Of a DNA stretch of 64,000 nucleotides, positions 22,081 to 29,318 are shown in pieces (within the stretch, counting starts at the first letter, position 1; every line of letters begins with the position of its first letter). The notes under the pieces are model-generated. The model had not been told where the DNA came from. It made no database searches and was given only the letters and a program-made list of their open reading frames with translations. Origin of the DNA: Micromonospora lutea. GTDB lineage: Bacteria > Actinomycetota > Actinomycetes > Mycobacteriales > Micromonosporaceae. A program made the translations under genes and the position numbers. The stretch spans positions 248,001-312,000 of the forward strand of contig NZ_BOPB01000001.1 of NCBI RefSeq assembly GCF_016863535.1. The letters run 5' to 3'.

Positions 22081-23415
22081 ATGGTAGGCGTGAATCCGAA
22101 GCGGATCCTTGTGGTGGGCGCCGGGCACGTCGGTCTCTACGCGGCGCTGCGCCTGTCGAAGAAGCTGAGTCCCCGTGAGGCCGAGGTCGTCGTCGTCGAC
22201 CCCCAGCCGCACATGACGTACCAGCCGTTCCTACCCGAGGCTTCGGGAGGAAACATCTCCCCACGGCACGCCGTGGTGCCGCTGCGTCGGGAGTTGCGCC
22301 GGTGCAAGGTGATGGCCGGTGCGGTCACCCGGATCGACCACGCGAGCAGGACCGCCACGGTGCAGCCGATCATCGGCCCGCCCCGTGAGATCACCTACGA
22401 CCACGTGGTGGTCGCCCCGGGCTCGGTCTCCCGGACCCTGCCGATCCCCGGGCTGCACGAGCACGGCATCGGCTTCAAGACCATCGGTGAGGCGATCTAT
22501 CTGCGGAACCACGTGCTGGAACAGCTCGACGTGGCCGCTGCCACGGCCGACCCGGAGGTACGCCGTCGCGCGCTGACCTTCGTCTTCGTCGGTGGCGGTT
22601 ACGCCGGTATCGAGGCGCTGGCCGAAATGGAGGACATGGCCCGCCACGCGCTGAAGTACTACCCGGAGCTGGACATCGCGGACATGCGGTGGGTACTCGT
22701 CGAGGCCACCCAGCGGGTGCTGCCGGAGGTGGACCGGGACATGGGCGCCTACACGGTGCAGCAGCTGTTGAAGCGGGACATGGACATCCGCCTCGACACC
22801 CGGCTCGAGTCCTGCGTCGACGGGGTGGTCAAGCTTTCCGACGGGGACAGTTTCAGCTCCGACACCATCGTCTGGACCGCCGGCGTGAAGCCGTCACCGA
22901 TGCTGGACGCGACCGATTTTCCCCGCGAGGAACGGCGTCGGGTCACCTGCCTGCCGACCTTGCAGGTGGTCGACGGTGACCGGGTGGTCGAGGGTGCCTG
23001 GAGCGCCGGCGACTGCGCCGCCGTGCCGGACTTGACCAAGCCGCCGGGCAGCTACTGCTCGCCGAGCGCCCAGCACGCGGTACGTCAGGCCCAGCGGATG
23101 GCCGACAACATCGTCGCCGTGATCCGGGGGCGGGAGCCGGTCCCCTACAAGCACAAGCACGCCGGCAGTGTGGCCAGCCTCGGCCTGCACAAGGGGGTGG
23201 CCCAGGTCTACGGCATCAAGATGACCGGTTGGCCGGCGTGGTTCATGCACCGGACGTACCACATGAGCCGGATCCCGTCGCTGAACCGGAAGGTCCGGGT
23301 CGTGGTCGACTGGACGTTGGCGTTCGTCCTCAAGCGCGAGGTGGTCGCCCTCGGCCAGCTGCACGACCCGCGTGAGGAGTTCGCCGAGGCGTCCCAACCA
23401 CCGTTGAAGGTGTGA
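22081..23415 (+). CDS. NAD(P)/FAD-dependent oxidoreductase, type II NADH dehydrogenase-like
   Basis: 444 residues. NDH-2 enzymes pass electrons from NADH to quinone without pumping protons. The FAD-binding loop is ILVVGAGHVGLYAALRL near the N-terminus, the second nucleotide-binding site FVFVGGGYAGIEALAEM near residue 190, and the FAD C-terminal motif WSAGDCAAVPD. A C-terminal amphipathic part (GWPAWFMHRTYHM, VDWTLAFVLKREVVALG) would fit peripheral membrane binding. I chose ATG 22081 (GTG 22090 is also possible); the Shine-Dalgarno sequence is weak. Followed by a strong terminator. Confidence 0.9.
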   Translation: MVGVNPKRILVVGAGHVGLYAALRLSKKLSPREAEVVVVDPQPHMTYQPFLPEASGGNISPRHAVVPLRRELRRCKVMAGAVTRIDHASRTATVQPIIGPPREITYDHVVVAPGSVSRTLPIPGLHEHGIGFKTIGEAIYLRNHVLEQLDVAAATADPEVRRRALTFVFVGGGYAGIEALAEMEDMARHALKYYPELDIADMRWVLVEATQRVLPEVDRDMGAYTVQQLLKRDMDIRLDTRLESCVDGVVKLSDGDSFSSDTIVWTAGVKPSPMLDATDFPREERRRVTCLPTLQVVDGDRVVEGAWSAGDCAAVPDLTKPPGSYCSPSAQHAVRQAQRMADNIVAVIRGREPVPYKHKHAGSVASLGLHKGVAQVYGIKMTGWPAWFMHRTYHMSRIPSLNRKVRVVVDWTLAFVLKREVVALGQLHDPREEFAEASQPPLKV

Positions 23416-23417
23416 GT

Positions 23418-23452
23418 GCGAGAACCCTCCTCCGCCGGGGGAGGGTTCTCGC
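23418..23452. terminator. Bidirectional terminator hairpin
   Basis: GCGAGAACCCTCC (23418-23430) pairs perfectly with 23440-23452, with a 9-nt loop. It lies directly between the convergent ends of the NADH dehydrogenase-like gene and the membrane protein gene. Confidence 0.8.
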
Positions 23453-23460
23453 CTGCGGGA

Positions 23461-25317
23461 TCAGACCCGCCAGAACCAGGCGTCGCTGAGCCGGTTCGAC
23501 GGGCCGTAGAGCCCCTCCAGGGTCAGGCGCAGGCTGTCGGCGTGCGCGGTGTCGGCCGCCAGCACCACGCACGAGGCACCCCAGTGTTCGGCGTCCACCG
23601 CGGCCCGGCGGCGCTGTTCGTCGCCGACGACCGGCCGGAGGCCGCTCCTGGACACCTCGGCCAGGAGCGCGGAGGTGGGTCGCGGGGCGACGCCCATCGC
23701 GGCGCTGCCGCCCCGGCCGTGCGGGCCGATGAAAAAGCCCTCCGGCATGCTGAACTCGACGTGCGCCGCGGTCGCCCACCGCATCGGCCAGGGCTCCTTG
23801 GGAGTGGCCAGTGGCACCGGCACCAGGACACCGCCGGGTTCGACACAGGTCCGCCAGTGGCCGGCGGTGATGAACTCCGGCACCGGCGGGCGTTGCGCGG
23901 TGGGCAGCGGTGCCGGGAGCAGCGGCACCAACGCCACGGCGACCGCGACCAGCGTCAGTCGGCGGGTGCGGCCCCTGGCATGTAGCGCCCGGTCGACCGC
24001 CAGCACCAGGAGCGTCGCCATCAGCGGCGGTGCGGCCAGGGCGAACCGCATCGGCAGCGCGCCGTCGACCACCGGCAGGCCGCCGAGCAGTGCGTACGGC
24101 CCGGGTAGACCGGTGTCGTCGCCGCCGAAGACCACCTCGGGGCCGAGCGACAGCGCACCCATCACCAGAAGACCGGCGGTGCAGGCCAGCACCAGCGGAC
24201 GGCGTCCCAGCCAGATGGCGCAGCCAACGGTGACCACCAGCAGCGGCCAGCCCAGGAAGGTGTTGTATTCGGCGGGGCCGGTGCTCAGCTGGGCGGAACG
24301 ATCGTCCCCGAGCAGGGAGAGTGGTGAGATCGCCCACCAGCTGCGCAGGTCGGTCGAGAAGTAGTGCGGGCTGAACATGCCGTCGGCGACACTGAGGGGA
24401 CCGGCGAACTGGAACCACAGCGGGCGGAAGAGCACCAGCAGGGCCGTCCCGGCGGCGAGGGCCATCCCGCCGGCGAAGGCGGGCAGCGCGCGACGGGCCA
24501 GGTCACGGTCCACGACGATCATTGTGAGCGCCATCACCAGCAGGGTGAGCGCGGCGAGGAACAGCACCTCCTCACCGATGAACACCTGAGCGGAAACGGC
24601 GGCGGCGAGCCCTGCCGCGGAGGTCACGAGCCGACGCAGGTCCGGAGCGCCGACGGGTACGCCGGTAGCCGGCGCGGACCGGGCGACGGGATCGGCGGCC
24701 CGCAGCAGCCGTACCACCAGCCAGACGATGACCGGTAGCAGCCACTGCGCCGTCATGTGCAGGTGGCTGTTGCTCTGCGACACCATTCCGGGCGCGAAGC
24801 CGCACAGTGCGCCGCCCAGCGTCGCGGCGGCCCGGTGGGCCCGTAGCGTACGGCTGAAGAGGAGGTACCAGGCGGTCGCCGTACCGGCGAGGTTGACCGT
24901 GACCAGCAGGGCGAAGGTGACCGGAGCGCCGAACAGCAAGGTGACCGGGGCGAACAGCACACCGAGGGCGATCACCGACGTGTTGGCCATCAGGTTCACC
25001 CCGTCGGGGGCGTTGAGCCGGTCGGTGGACAGGCCGAAGTCACCCAGCAGCGCCCGCGCGTCGACGGCCAGAAACCACTCGTAGAGCACCTGGTCCTCGG
25101 GGTTGAGGGCGAGCACCAGTCCGCTCGGGTCGGCCCAGAGCCGATGGGTGAGCGTGCCGGCGAGCGCGGCGAAGAACAGCCCTGCCAGCAGGTCGGTGCG
25201 GTGTCGGGCGGCGGTCCGGGCCCACCGGCGCAGCCGCTGCGGGCGTACCCGGGTGGGGGTGTGATCTGCCGGCGTTGCCACATCGTCGGTGGGGGCGGTG
25301 GGTGGGCGGCTGCTCAC
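23461..25317 (-). CDS. Large multi-pass membrane protein, possibly glycosyltransferase-like
   Basis: 618 residues with about ten transmembrane helices between residues 40 and 460 (e.g. LLAGLFFAALAGTLTHRLW, FALLVTVNLAGTATAWYLLF, LVLACTAGLLVMGALSL). The first extracellular loop has NPEDQVLYEWFLAVDARALL, a placement and acidic pattern like GT-C glycosyltransferases. The helices are followed by an extracellular domain of ~150 residues (CVEPGGVLVPVPL, FFIGPHGRGG). A lipid-linked sugar transferase role is possible but not shown. GTG 25317 has a TAGGGT box 7 nt upstream and no Shine-Dalgarno sequence. Confidence 0.75.
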   Translation of the reverse strand: MSSRPPTAPTDDVATPADHTPTRVRPQRLRRWARTAARHRTDLLAGLFFAALAGTLTHRLWADPSGLVLALNPEDQVLYEWFLAVDARALLGDFGLSTDRLNAPDGVNLMANTSVIALGVLFAPVTLLFGAPVTFALLVTVNLAGTATAWYLLFSRTLRAHRAAATLGGALCGFAPGMVSQSNSHLHMTAQWLLPVIVWLVVRLLRAADPVARSAPATGVPVGAPDLRRLVTSAAGLAAAVSAQVFIGEEVLFLAALTLLVMALTMIVVDRDLARRALPAFAGGMALAAGTALLVLFRPLWFQFAGPLSVADGMFSPHYFSTDLRSWWAISPLSLLGDDRSAQLSTGPAEYNTFLGWPLLVVTVGCAIWLGRRPLVLACTAGLLVMGALSLGPEVVFGGDDTGLPGPYALLGGLPVVDGALPMRFALAAPPLMATLLVLAVDRALHARGRTRRLTLVAVAVALVPLLPAPLPTAQRPPVPEFITAGHWRTCVEPGGVLVPVPLATPKEPWPMRWATAAHVEFSMPEGFFIGPHGRGGSAAMGVAPRPTSALLAEVSRSGLRPVVGDEQRRRAAVDAEHWGASCVVLAADTAHADSLRLTLEGLYGPSNRLSDAWFWRV

Positions 25318-25324
25318 GGCTTCG

Positions 25325-25330
25325 ACCCTA
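25325..25330 (-). promoter_or_regulatory. -10 box of a leaderless promoter
   Basis: On the reverse strand, TAGGGT lies 7 nt before GTG 25317. The same hexamer and spacing precede ppx. Confidence 0.5.
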
Positions 25331-25419
25331 GTGGCGGTGCCTCGACGGGGGACGCCGCAGTGGCGACGAACCCGCTACCGTGTGCACTGCACCGTGCGTG
25401 CCGGCGCTCGGTGTCACCC

Positions 25420-25500
25420 GCCCGGGTGGTGGAACGGCAGACACGGCCGCCTTAAAAGCGGCTGCCGCAAGGCGTGCGGGTTCGACCCCCGCCCCGGGCA
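25420..25500 (+). tRNA. bldA: tRNA-Leu(UAA), reads UUA; equivalent of Streptomyces bldA
   Basis: An 81-nt cloverleaf. The acceptor stem GCCCGGG (25420-25426) pairs with CCCGGGC (25493-25499), with A25500 as discriminator. The anticodon stem GCCGC/GCGGC encloses the loop CTTAAAA, giving anticodon TAA at 25453-25455. A long variable arm (TGCCGCAAGGCG region) is typical of leucine tRNA. The T arm is GCGGG-TTCGACC-CCCGC. No CCA is encoded. UUA is the rarest codon in high-GC actinomycetes, and in Streptomyces this tRNA (bldA) limits expression of development and antibiotic genes. TACCGT at 25376-25381 is a possible -10 box. Confidence 0.96.
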
Positions 25501-25603
25501 CTCTCAGCGATCGCTCAGCCTTCCCCTCACCATCGGGCTGTGCCGGGCGTTTACTCTTGTAGCGCGCGTTGACGTGCCACGACCCCCTTAGGGAGGCCAG
25601 ACA

Positions 25604-26437
25604 GTGAAGACTTCGAACCCGGTGCTCGCACGGCTCGGCCAGGCGGCCGAGCGGGAGCGGGCCGCCGGGTACGCCCCGTCCGGGCCGTACGGACAGCCCG
25701 GTTATCCCCAGCAGGCCCCGCCGCAGGCCGGTTACCCCGGTGCCCCCGGCTTCCCGTCGGCGCCACCGGCGGTCACCCCCATGTCGATCGACGACGTGGT
25801 GGTCAAGACGGTCACCCTCCTGGCCATCCTCGGCGTCGCCGCCGCGGCGGCGTGGGCGTTGGTGCCCGATGAGGCGCTCGGCGTCGCCTGGATCGGCGCG
25901 GCCGTCGTCGGCCTGGTGCTCGGCCTGATCATCTCGTTCTCCCGGATGGCGAACCCGGCGCTCGTCGTCGCGTACGCCGTTGTCCAGGGTGTTCTCGTCG
26001 GCGCGCTGAGCAAGTTCTTCGAGTCGCTGTACGACGGCATCGTGATCCAGGCGGTGACCGCCACCTTCGGTGTCTTCTTCGTGATGGCCATGCTTTACAA
26101 GGCGCGGGTCATCCGGGCGACGCCGAAGTTCGTCAAGGGCATGATCGCGGTGATGGCGGGCCTGTTCGCCGTCATGCTGATCAACCTGGTGCTGGCGCTC
26201 TTCGGCGTCAACACCGGCCTGCGTGACGGCAGCCCGCTGGCCATCGGATTCAGCATCGTCTGCATCGTGGTGGCCTCGCTGAGCTTCGTGCTCAGCTTCA
26301 AGGAGGTCGAGGACGGCGTCCGGATGGGCCTGCCGCAGCGCTACTCCTGGGTGGCCGCGTTCGGCATCCTGGTCAGCCTGATCTGGCTCTACATCGAGAT
26401 GCTCCGCCTGCTGAGCTACTTCCAGGGCGAAGACTAA
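25604..26437 (+). CDS. Bax inhibitor-1 / YccA-like membrane protein
   Basis: 277 residues. The first ~58 form a Pro/Gly/Tyr/Gln-rich cytosolic tail (GYPQQAPPQAGYPGAPGF). MSIDDVVVKT then starts a seven-helix membrane domain typical of the bacterial Bax1-I family (VTLLAILGVAAAAAWALV, AVVGLVLGLIISFS, AVTATFGVFFVMAMLY, IAVMAGLFAVMLINLVLALF). The C-terminal FKEVEDGVRMGLPQRYSW carries the conserved acidic pair. Relatives act as pH-sensitive Ca2+ leaks; the bacterial role is unclear. GTG 25604 has GGGAGG 7 nt upstream. The gene is 103 nt after the tRNA and ends before a strong hairpin. Confidence 0.9.
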   Translation: MKTSNPVLARLGQAAERERAAGYAPSGPYGQPGYPQQAPPQAGYPGAPGFPSAPPAVTPMSIDDVVVKTVTLLAILGVAAAAAWALVPDEALGVAWIGAAVVGLVLGLIISFSRMANPALVVAYAVVQGVLVGALSKFFESLYDGIVIQAVTATFGVFFVMAMLYKARVIRATPKFVKGMIAVMAGLFAVMLINLVLALFGVNTGLRDGSPLAIGFSIVCIVVASLSFVLSFKEVEDGVRMGLPQRYSWVAAFGILVSLIWLYIEMLRLLSYFQGED

Positions 26438-26462
26438 CCTCCTCCCCGCCCCCCGACCGACT

Positions 26463-26493
26463 GGCGCCCGCCCCCTCCCCGGGGGCGGGCGCC
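26463..26493 (+). terminator. Terminator-like hairpin after the Bax-inhibitor-like gene
   Basis: GGCGCCCGCCCCC (26463-26475) pairs perfectly with 26481-26493 around a 5-nt loop. No T-run follows, as is usual for actinobacterial terminators. Confidence 0.65.
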
Positions 26494-26499
26494 GTCGTC

Positions 26500-26529
26500 C
26501 CCCACCCCACCCCACCCCACCCCACCCCA
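26500..26529 (+). repeat. CCCCA x 6 tandem repeat
   Basis: Six uninterrupted CCCCA units, giving TGGGG x 6 on the other strand. Four or more G4 runs make the reverse strand a candidate for G-quadruplex formation, and slippage is likely. A complementary GGTGGGGTGG lies at 26614-26623, so the tract could also extend the neighbouring hairpin. Confidence 0.9.
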
Positions 26530-26532
26530 CCG

Positions 26533-26609
26533 CGCCGATCATGCAGTTGTGGCACCGTACAAGTCGGGCATATGCGGAGAAATCAACAACCACAACTGCA
26601 TGATCGGCG
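26533..26609. repeat. GATCATGCAGTT hairpin of upstream cassette, copy B
   Basis: CGCCGATCATGCAGTTGTGG (26533-26552) pairs perfectly with 26590-26609 across a 37-nt AT-richer loop. It is followed by GGTGGGGTGGG, a -10 box and a GTG, as in the copies at 8991 and 51064. Confidence 0.8.
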
Positions 26610-26628
26610 GTGAGGTGGGGTGGGTGCG

Positions 26629-26634
26629 TAGAGT
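26629..26634 (+). promoter_or_regulatory. -10 box of a leaderless promoter
   Basis: TAGAGT lies 7 nt before GTG 26642, and 19 nt after the end of the hairpin 26533-26609. Confidence 0.5.
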
Positions 26635-26641
26635 TTGGGGG

Positions 26642-26971
26642 GTGGAGAGGGGGGTGGGGGAAGAGGTCGCGCGGGGGGTGGAGTTGTTGGTGCGGCAGGT
26701 CAGCCACTGGCAGCAGCCCCGGTGGTCGGCCGCGGCAGCGGCCGGCAACGTGTCGCGGGCGGATCTGGTGCACCGGCTGGTGCAGGAGATCGCCAACCTG
26801 GCGGCGGATGCGGAAGGGCAGCCACGACGAGTCGTACCCCGGCTCGACAACGACCTCGCCCTGCCCGACCAGCTCCGGGTGGTCACCGCCGACCTGCTCG
26901 CTGCGGACGCGAGCGAGGAGGCGCTGACTCGGGCCGCCACCGAGGTGGCGGCGACCCGGGCCGCCCTCTAG
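26642..26971 (+). CDS. Small protein of unknown function
   Basis: 109 residues starting at GTG 26642, placed by the -10 box. The product is a soluble helical protein (ARGVELLVRQVSHWQQPRW; LVHRLVQEIANLAADAEG; TRAATEVAATRAAL) without motifs that I recognise. Codon use has strong GC3, supporting real coding. It is framed by the hairpin cassette upstream and by a 15-bp inverted repeat whose left arm contains its TAG stop. It stands alone between terminator-like structures, so it is a single-gene unit. Confidence 0.6.
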   Translation: MERGVGEEVARGVELLVRQVSHWQQPRWSAAAAAGNVSRADLVHRLVQEIANLAADAEGQPRRVVPRLDNDLALPDQLRVVTADLLAADASEEALTRAATEVAATRAAL

Positions 26972-27044
26972 TGCGGTGTCCAACGCCGCCGGTCGTCGGC
27001 TGGGCCCGGTGCGGCCCGGTGAACGTTTCTGGACACCGCACTAG
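26968..27044. repeat. 15-bp perfect inverted repeat
   Basis: CTAGTGCGGTGTCCA (26968-26982) pairs perfectly with 27030-27044; the loop is 47 nt. The left arm contains the TAG stop of the small gene. It may be a terminator or a remnant of a mobile palindrome; CTAG at both ends is notable. Confidence 0.75.
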
Positions 27045-27107
27045 GCTAGGTGCCCGCGCGCGGACGGTCGGACCAGGCGGTCCTGGTACCGCCGGGCGGT
27101 AGGGTCG

Positions 27108-28367
27108 TCAGCTCAGGCGCTCGACGATCATCGCCATGCCCTGCCCGCCGCCGACGCACATGGTCTCCAGACCGATGGTCGCGTCATGCCACTGCAGGGC
27201 GTTGAGCAGGGTGCCGGTGATCCGGGCACCACTCATTCCGAAGGGGTGACCGACGGCGATCGCACCGCCCATCACGTTCAGCTTCTCCTCCGGAATGCCG
27301 AGCTGGCGGTACGACGGGATCACCTGGGCGGCGAACGCCTCGTTGATCTCGACCAGGTCGACGTCGTCGATGGTCATGCCGGCGCGTTCGAGTGCCTGCC
27401 GGCTCGCCTCCACCGGACCGAGACCCATGATCTCCGGCGACAAGGCGGTGACACCTGTGGAAACGATCCTTGCCAGCGGAGTGACACCCAGTTCCTCGGC
27501 CCGCTGGGCACTCATCACGACCACGGCGGCGGCCCCGTCATTGAGCGGGCAGCAGTTGCCGGCGGTGATCCGGCCATCGGGGCGGAAGACCGGCTTGAGT
27601 GCCGAGACCGCCTCCAGGGTCACCCCGGCCCGGGGACCGTCGTCGGTGCTGACCACCGTGCCGTCGGGTGTGGTCACCGGGGTGATCTCACGCGCCCAGA
27701 AGCCGTCGGCGATCCCCTTCTCGGCCAGGTTCTGACTGCGTACGCCGAAGGCGTCCATCTCCGCGCGGCTCACGTCGTACACCTGGGCGAGGTTTTCAGC
27801 GGTCTGCCCCATGGCCAGGTAGACGTCGGGCAGGGCGTCCTTTTCTCGGGGGTCGGTCCAGACCGGCGCGCCGGCCTCGGTGCGGGCCCGGGACCGCTCG
27901 CGTGCCTGCGCGAAGCGGGGGTTCTCCCAGCCGCCCAGCAGGGCCTGAGCCTCGGGAGGCAGCCCGTCGGAGCTGCCGCGTGCGTACCGGGAGACCATCT
28001 CGACGCCGGCTGAGATGAAGACGTCGCCCTCGCCGGCCCGGATCGCGTGCATGGCCATCCGCGTGGTCTGCAGCGAGGAGGCGCAGTAGCGGGTGAGGGT
28101 GGCACCGGGCAGGCCGTCGAGACCCATCAGCACGGCGACCACGCGGGCCATGTTGAAGCCCTGTTCCCCACCGGGCAGACCGCATCCGAGGTAGAGATCA
28201 TCGATTTGTCGTGGGTCGAGCTGCGGCACCTTGTCCAAGGCCGCCTGCACGATGGTGGCGGCCAGATCGTCCGGGCGGAGATCGCGTAGGGACCCCTTGT
28301 GGGCCCGGCCGATGGGCGAGCGGGCGGTGGCGACGATGACGGCGTCGCGGGACGACTCAATCGGCAT
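27108..28367 (-). CDS. Acetyl-CoA C-acyltransferase (thiolase)
   Basis: 419 residues. Thiolases cleave or condense acyl-CoA in fatty-acid breakdown. The nucleophile is Cys95 in TRYCASSLQTT; IAVGHPFGMSGAR carries the catalytic His and ETMCVGGGQGMAM the second Cys. The NEAFAAQ motif is present. GNCCPLNDGA has Cys where many thiolases have Ser. ATG 28367 has TAACGT 6 nt upstream and no Shine-Dalgarno sequence. By memory it matches the position of M. tuberculosis fadA3 next to the SGNH gene. No dehydrogenase partner is adjacent. Confidence 0.93.
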   Translation of the reverse strand: MPIESSRDAVIVATARSPIGRAHKGSLRDLRPDDLAATIVQAALDKVPQLDPRQIDDLYLGCGLPGGEQGFNMARVVAVLMGLDGLPGATLTRYCASSLQTTRMAMHAIRAGEGDVFISAGVEMVSRYARGSSDGLPPEAQALLGGWENPRFAQARERSRARTEAGAPVWTDPREKDALPDVYLAMGQTAENLAQVYDVSRAEMDAFGVRSQNLAEKGIADGFWAREITPVTTPDGTVVSTDDGPRAGVTLEAVSALKPVFRPDGRITAGNCCPLNDGAAAVVVMSAQRAEELGVTPLARIVSTGVTALSPEIMGLGPVEASRQALERAGMTIDDVDLVEINEAFAAQVIPSYRQLGIPEEKLNVMGGAIAVGHPFGMSGARITGTLLNALQWHDATIGLETMCVGGGQGMAMIVERLS

Positions 28368-28373
28368 ACCGCC

Positions 28374-28379
28374 ACGTTA
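28374..28379 (-). promoter_or_regulatory. -10 box of a leaderless promoter for the thiolase gene
   Basis: On the reverse strand, TAACGT lies 6 nt before ATG 28367; the identical hexamer and spacing precede the cystathionine gene at 41791. Confidence 0.55.
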
Positions 28380-28462
28380 ACTCGCCGGTAACTTGCAGCG
28401 GAAGTTTTCCGGTGACCGGGAAATGTCACCCCGCACATCCGGACGCCCGATGAGCTGGCCCG

Positions 28463-29266
28463 TCAGTGACGCGGGGCGATGGCCGCCGCGGCGACGACCG
28501 CGGGCAGCAGGGCGTGGGCCCAGACCCGGTAACCGTCGGCGGAGGGGTGGTAGCCGTCGTGACAGAAGGTGCCAGCATCGGCCCGGAACACCGGACCCGT
28601 CTCGGCGGCCAGGTCGACCACCGTCCCGCCGGCGTCGAGCACCGCAGTGGTCTGTGCCCGGGCGACACGACGCCCTATCCATCCGACGACCTGCCGCAGG
28701 GGGGACGCGATCGCGCGTACCGCGCCGAGATCCGGGCAGGTGCCCACCACGACCTCCACACCGGCCTGGCGCAGCCGGTGCACGGCCGCGCCGAGGTAGG
28801 CGGCGGCCTCGGCCGGGCGGCGCAGGCTGGTGACGTCGTTGGCGCCGACCAGGATGACCGCCACGTCCGGCCGCTCACCGAGCAGAGCCCGGGCCACCTG
28901 GGTGGCCAGGTCGGTGGAGCGTGAACCGGAGACACCGACGCTGGACAGGTGCACCTGACGCCCGCCCGGCCCTTCGGCGAGCAGTTCCGCCAGTTGCCCG
29001 CCGATGGTGTCGCCGAGACGGTCGACACCGACACCGAGAGCGGAGGAGTCGCCGAGCAGCACCAGGCGCAACGGTGGAGTGCCGGCCCGACCGACGGTCG
29101 CCCGCAGTGCCAGGCCGAGTTCCGGCTGGGCATAGCGGCGGTTGCGCGCCACCACGGCCTCACCGGCGAGCACCGCAGCCCCGCCGAGCGCGCCAGCGAG
29201 CAGGGAGTAAGCGGCGGTGCGGGCGACCCGCGCGGCGACCCGAGCGCCGGAAGGGAGGCCGGTCAT
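28463..29266 (-). CDS. SGNH/GDSL-type hydrolase, paralogue 1
   Basis: 267 residues. An N-terminal hydrophobic helix (YSLLAGALGGAAVLAGEAVV) suggests a membrane anchor or signal. The SGNH blocks are LVLLGDSSALGVG (Ser nucleophile), VGVSGSRS, LVGANDVT (Asn) and DGYHPSADGY (Asp/His). The enzyme is probably an extracellular or membrane-facing esterase or lipase. ATG 29266 has GAGG 9 nt upstream. It lies 52 nt downstream of a paralogue on the same strand. Confidence 0.88.
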   Translation of the reverse strand: MTGLPSGARVAARVARTAAYSLLAGALGGAAVLAGEAVVARNRRYAQPELGLALRATVGRAGTPPLRLVLLGDSSALGVGVDRLGDTIGGQLAELLAEGPGGRQVHLSSVGVSGSRSTDLATQVARALLGERPDVAVILVGANDVTSLRRPAEAAAYLGAAVHRLRQAGVEVVVGTCPDLGAVRAIASPLRQVVGWIGRRVARAQTTAVLDAGGTVVDLAAETGPVFRADAGTFCHDGYHPSADGYRVWAHALLPAVVAAAAIAPRH

Positions 29267-29318
29267 GGCGTCAACCTCGGGCCGGCGTCGAAGCCGTGTC
29301 GGCCCCTGATCCGCTCGG

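Noticed and set aside
25420..25500. Possible integrated element at the tRNA-Leu 3' end
   Set aside because: No repeat of the tRNA 3' end, no integrase and normal housekeeping genes on both sides, so no attachment site is supported.
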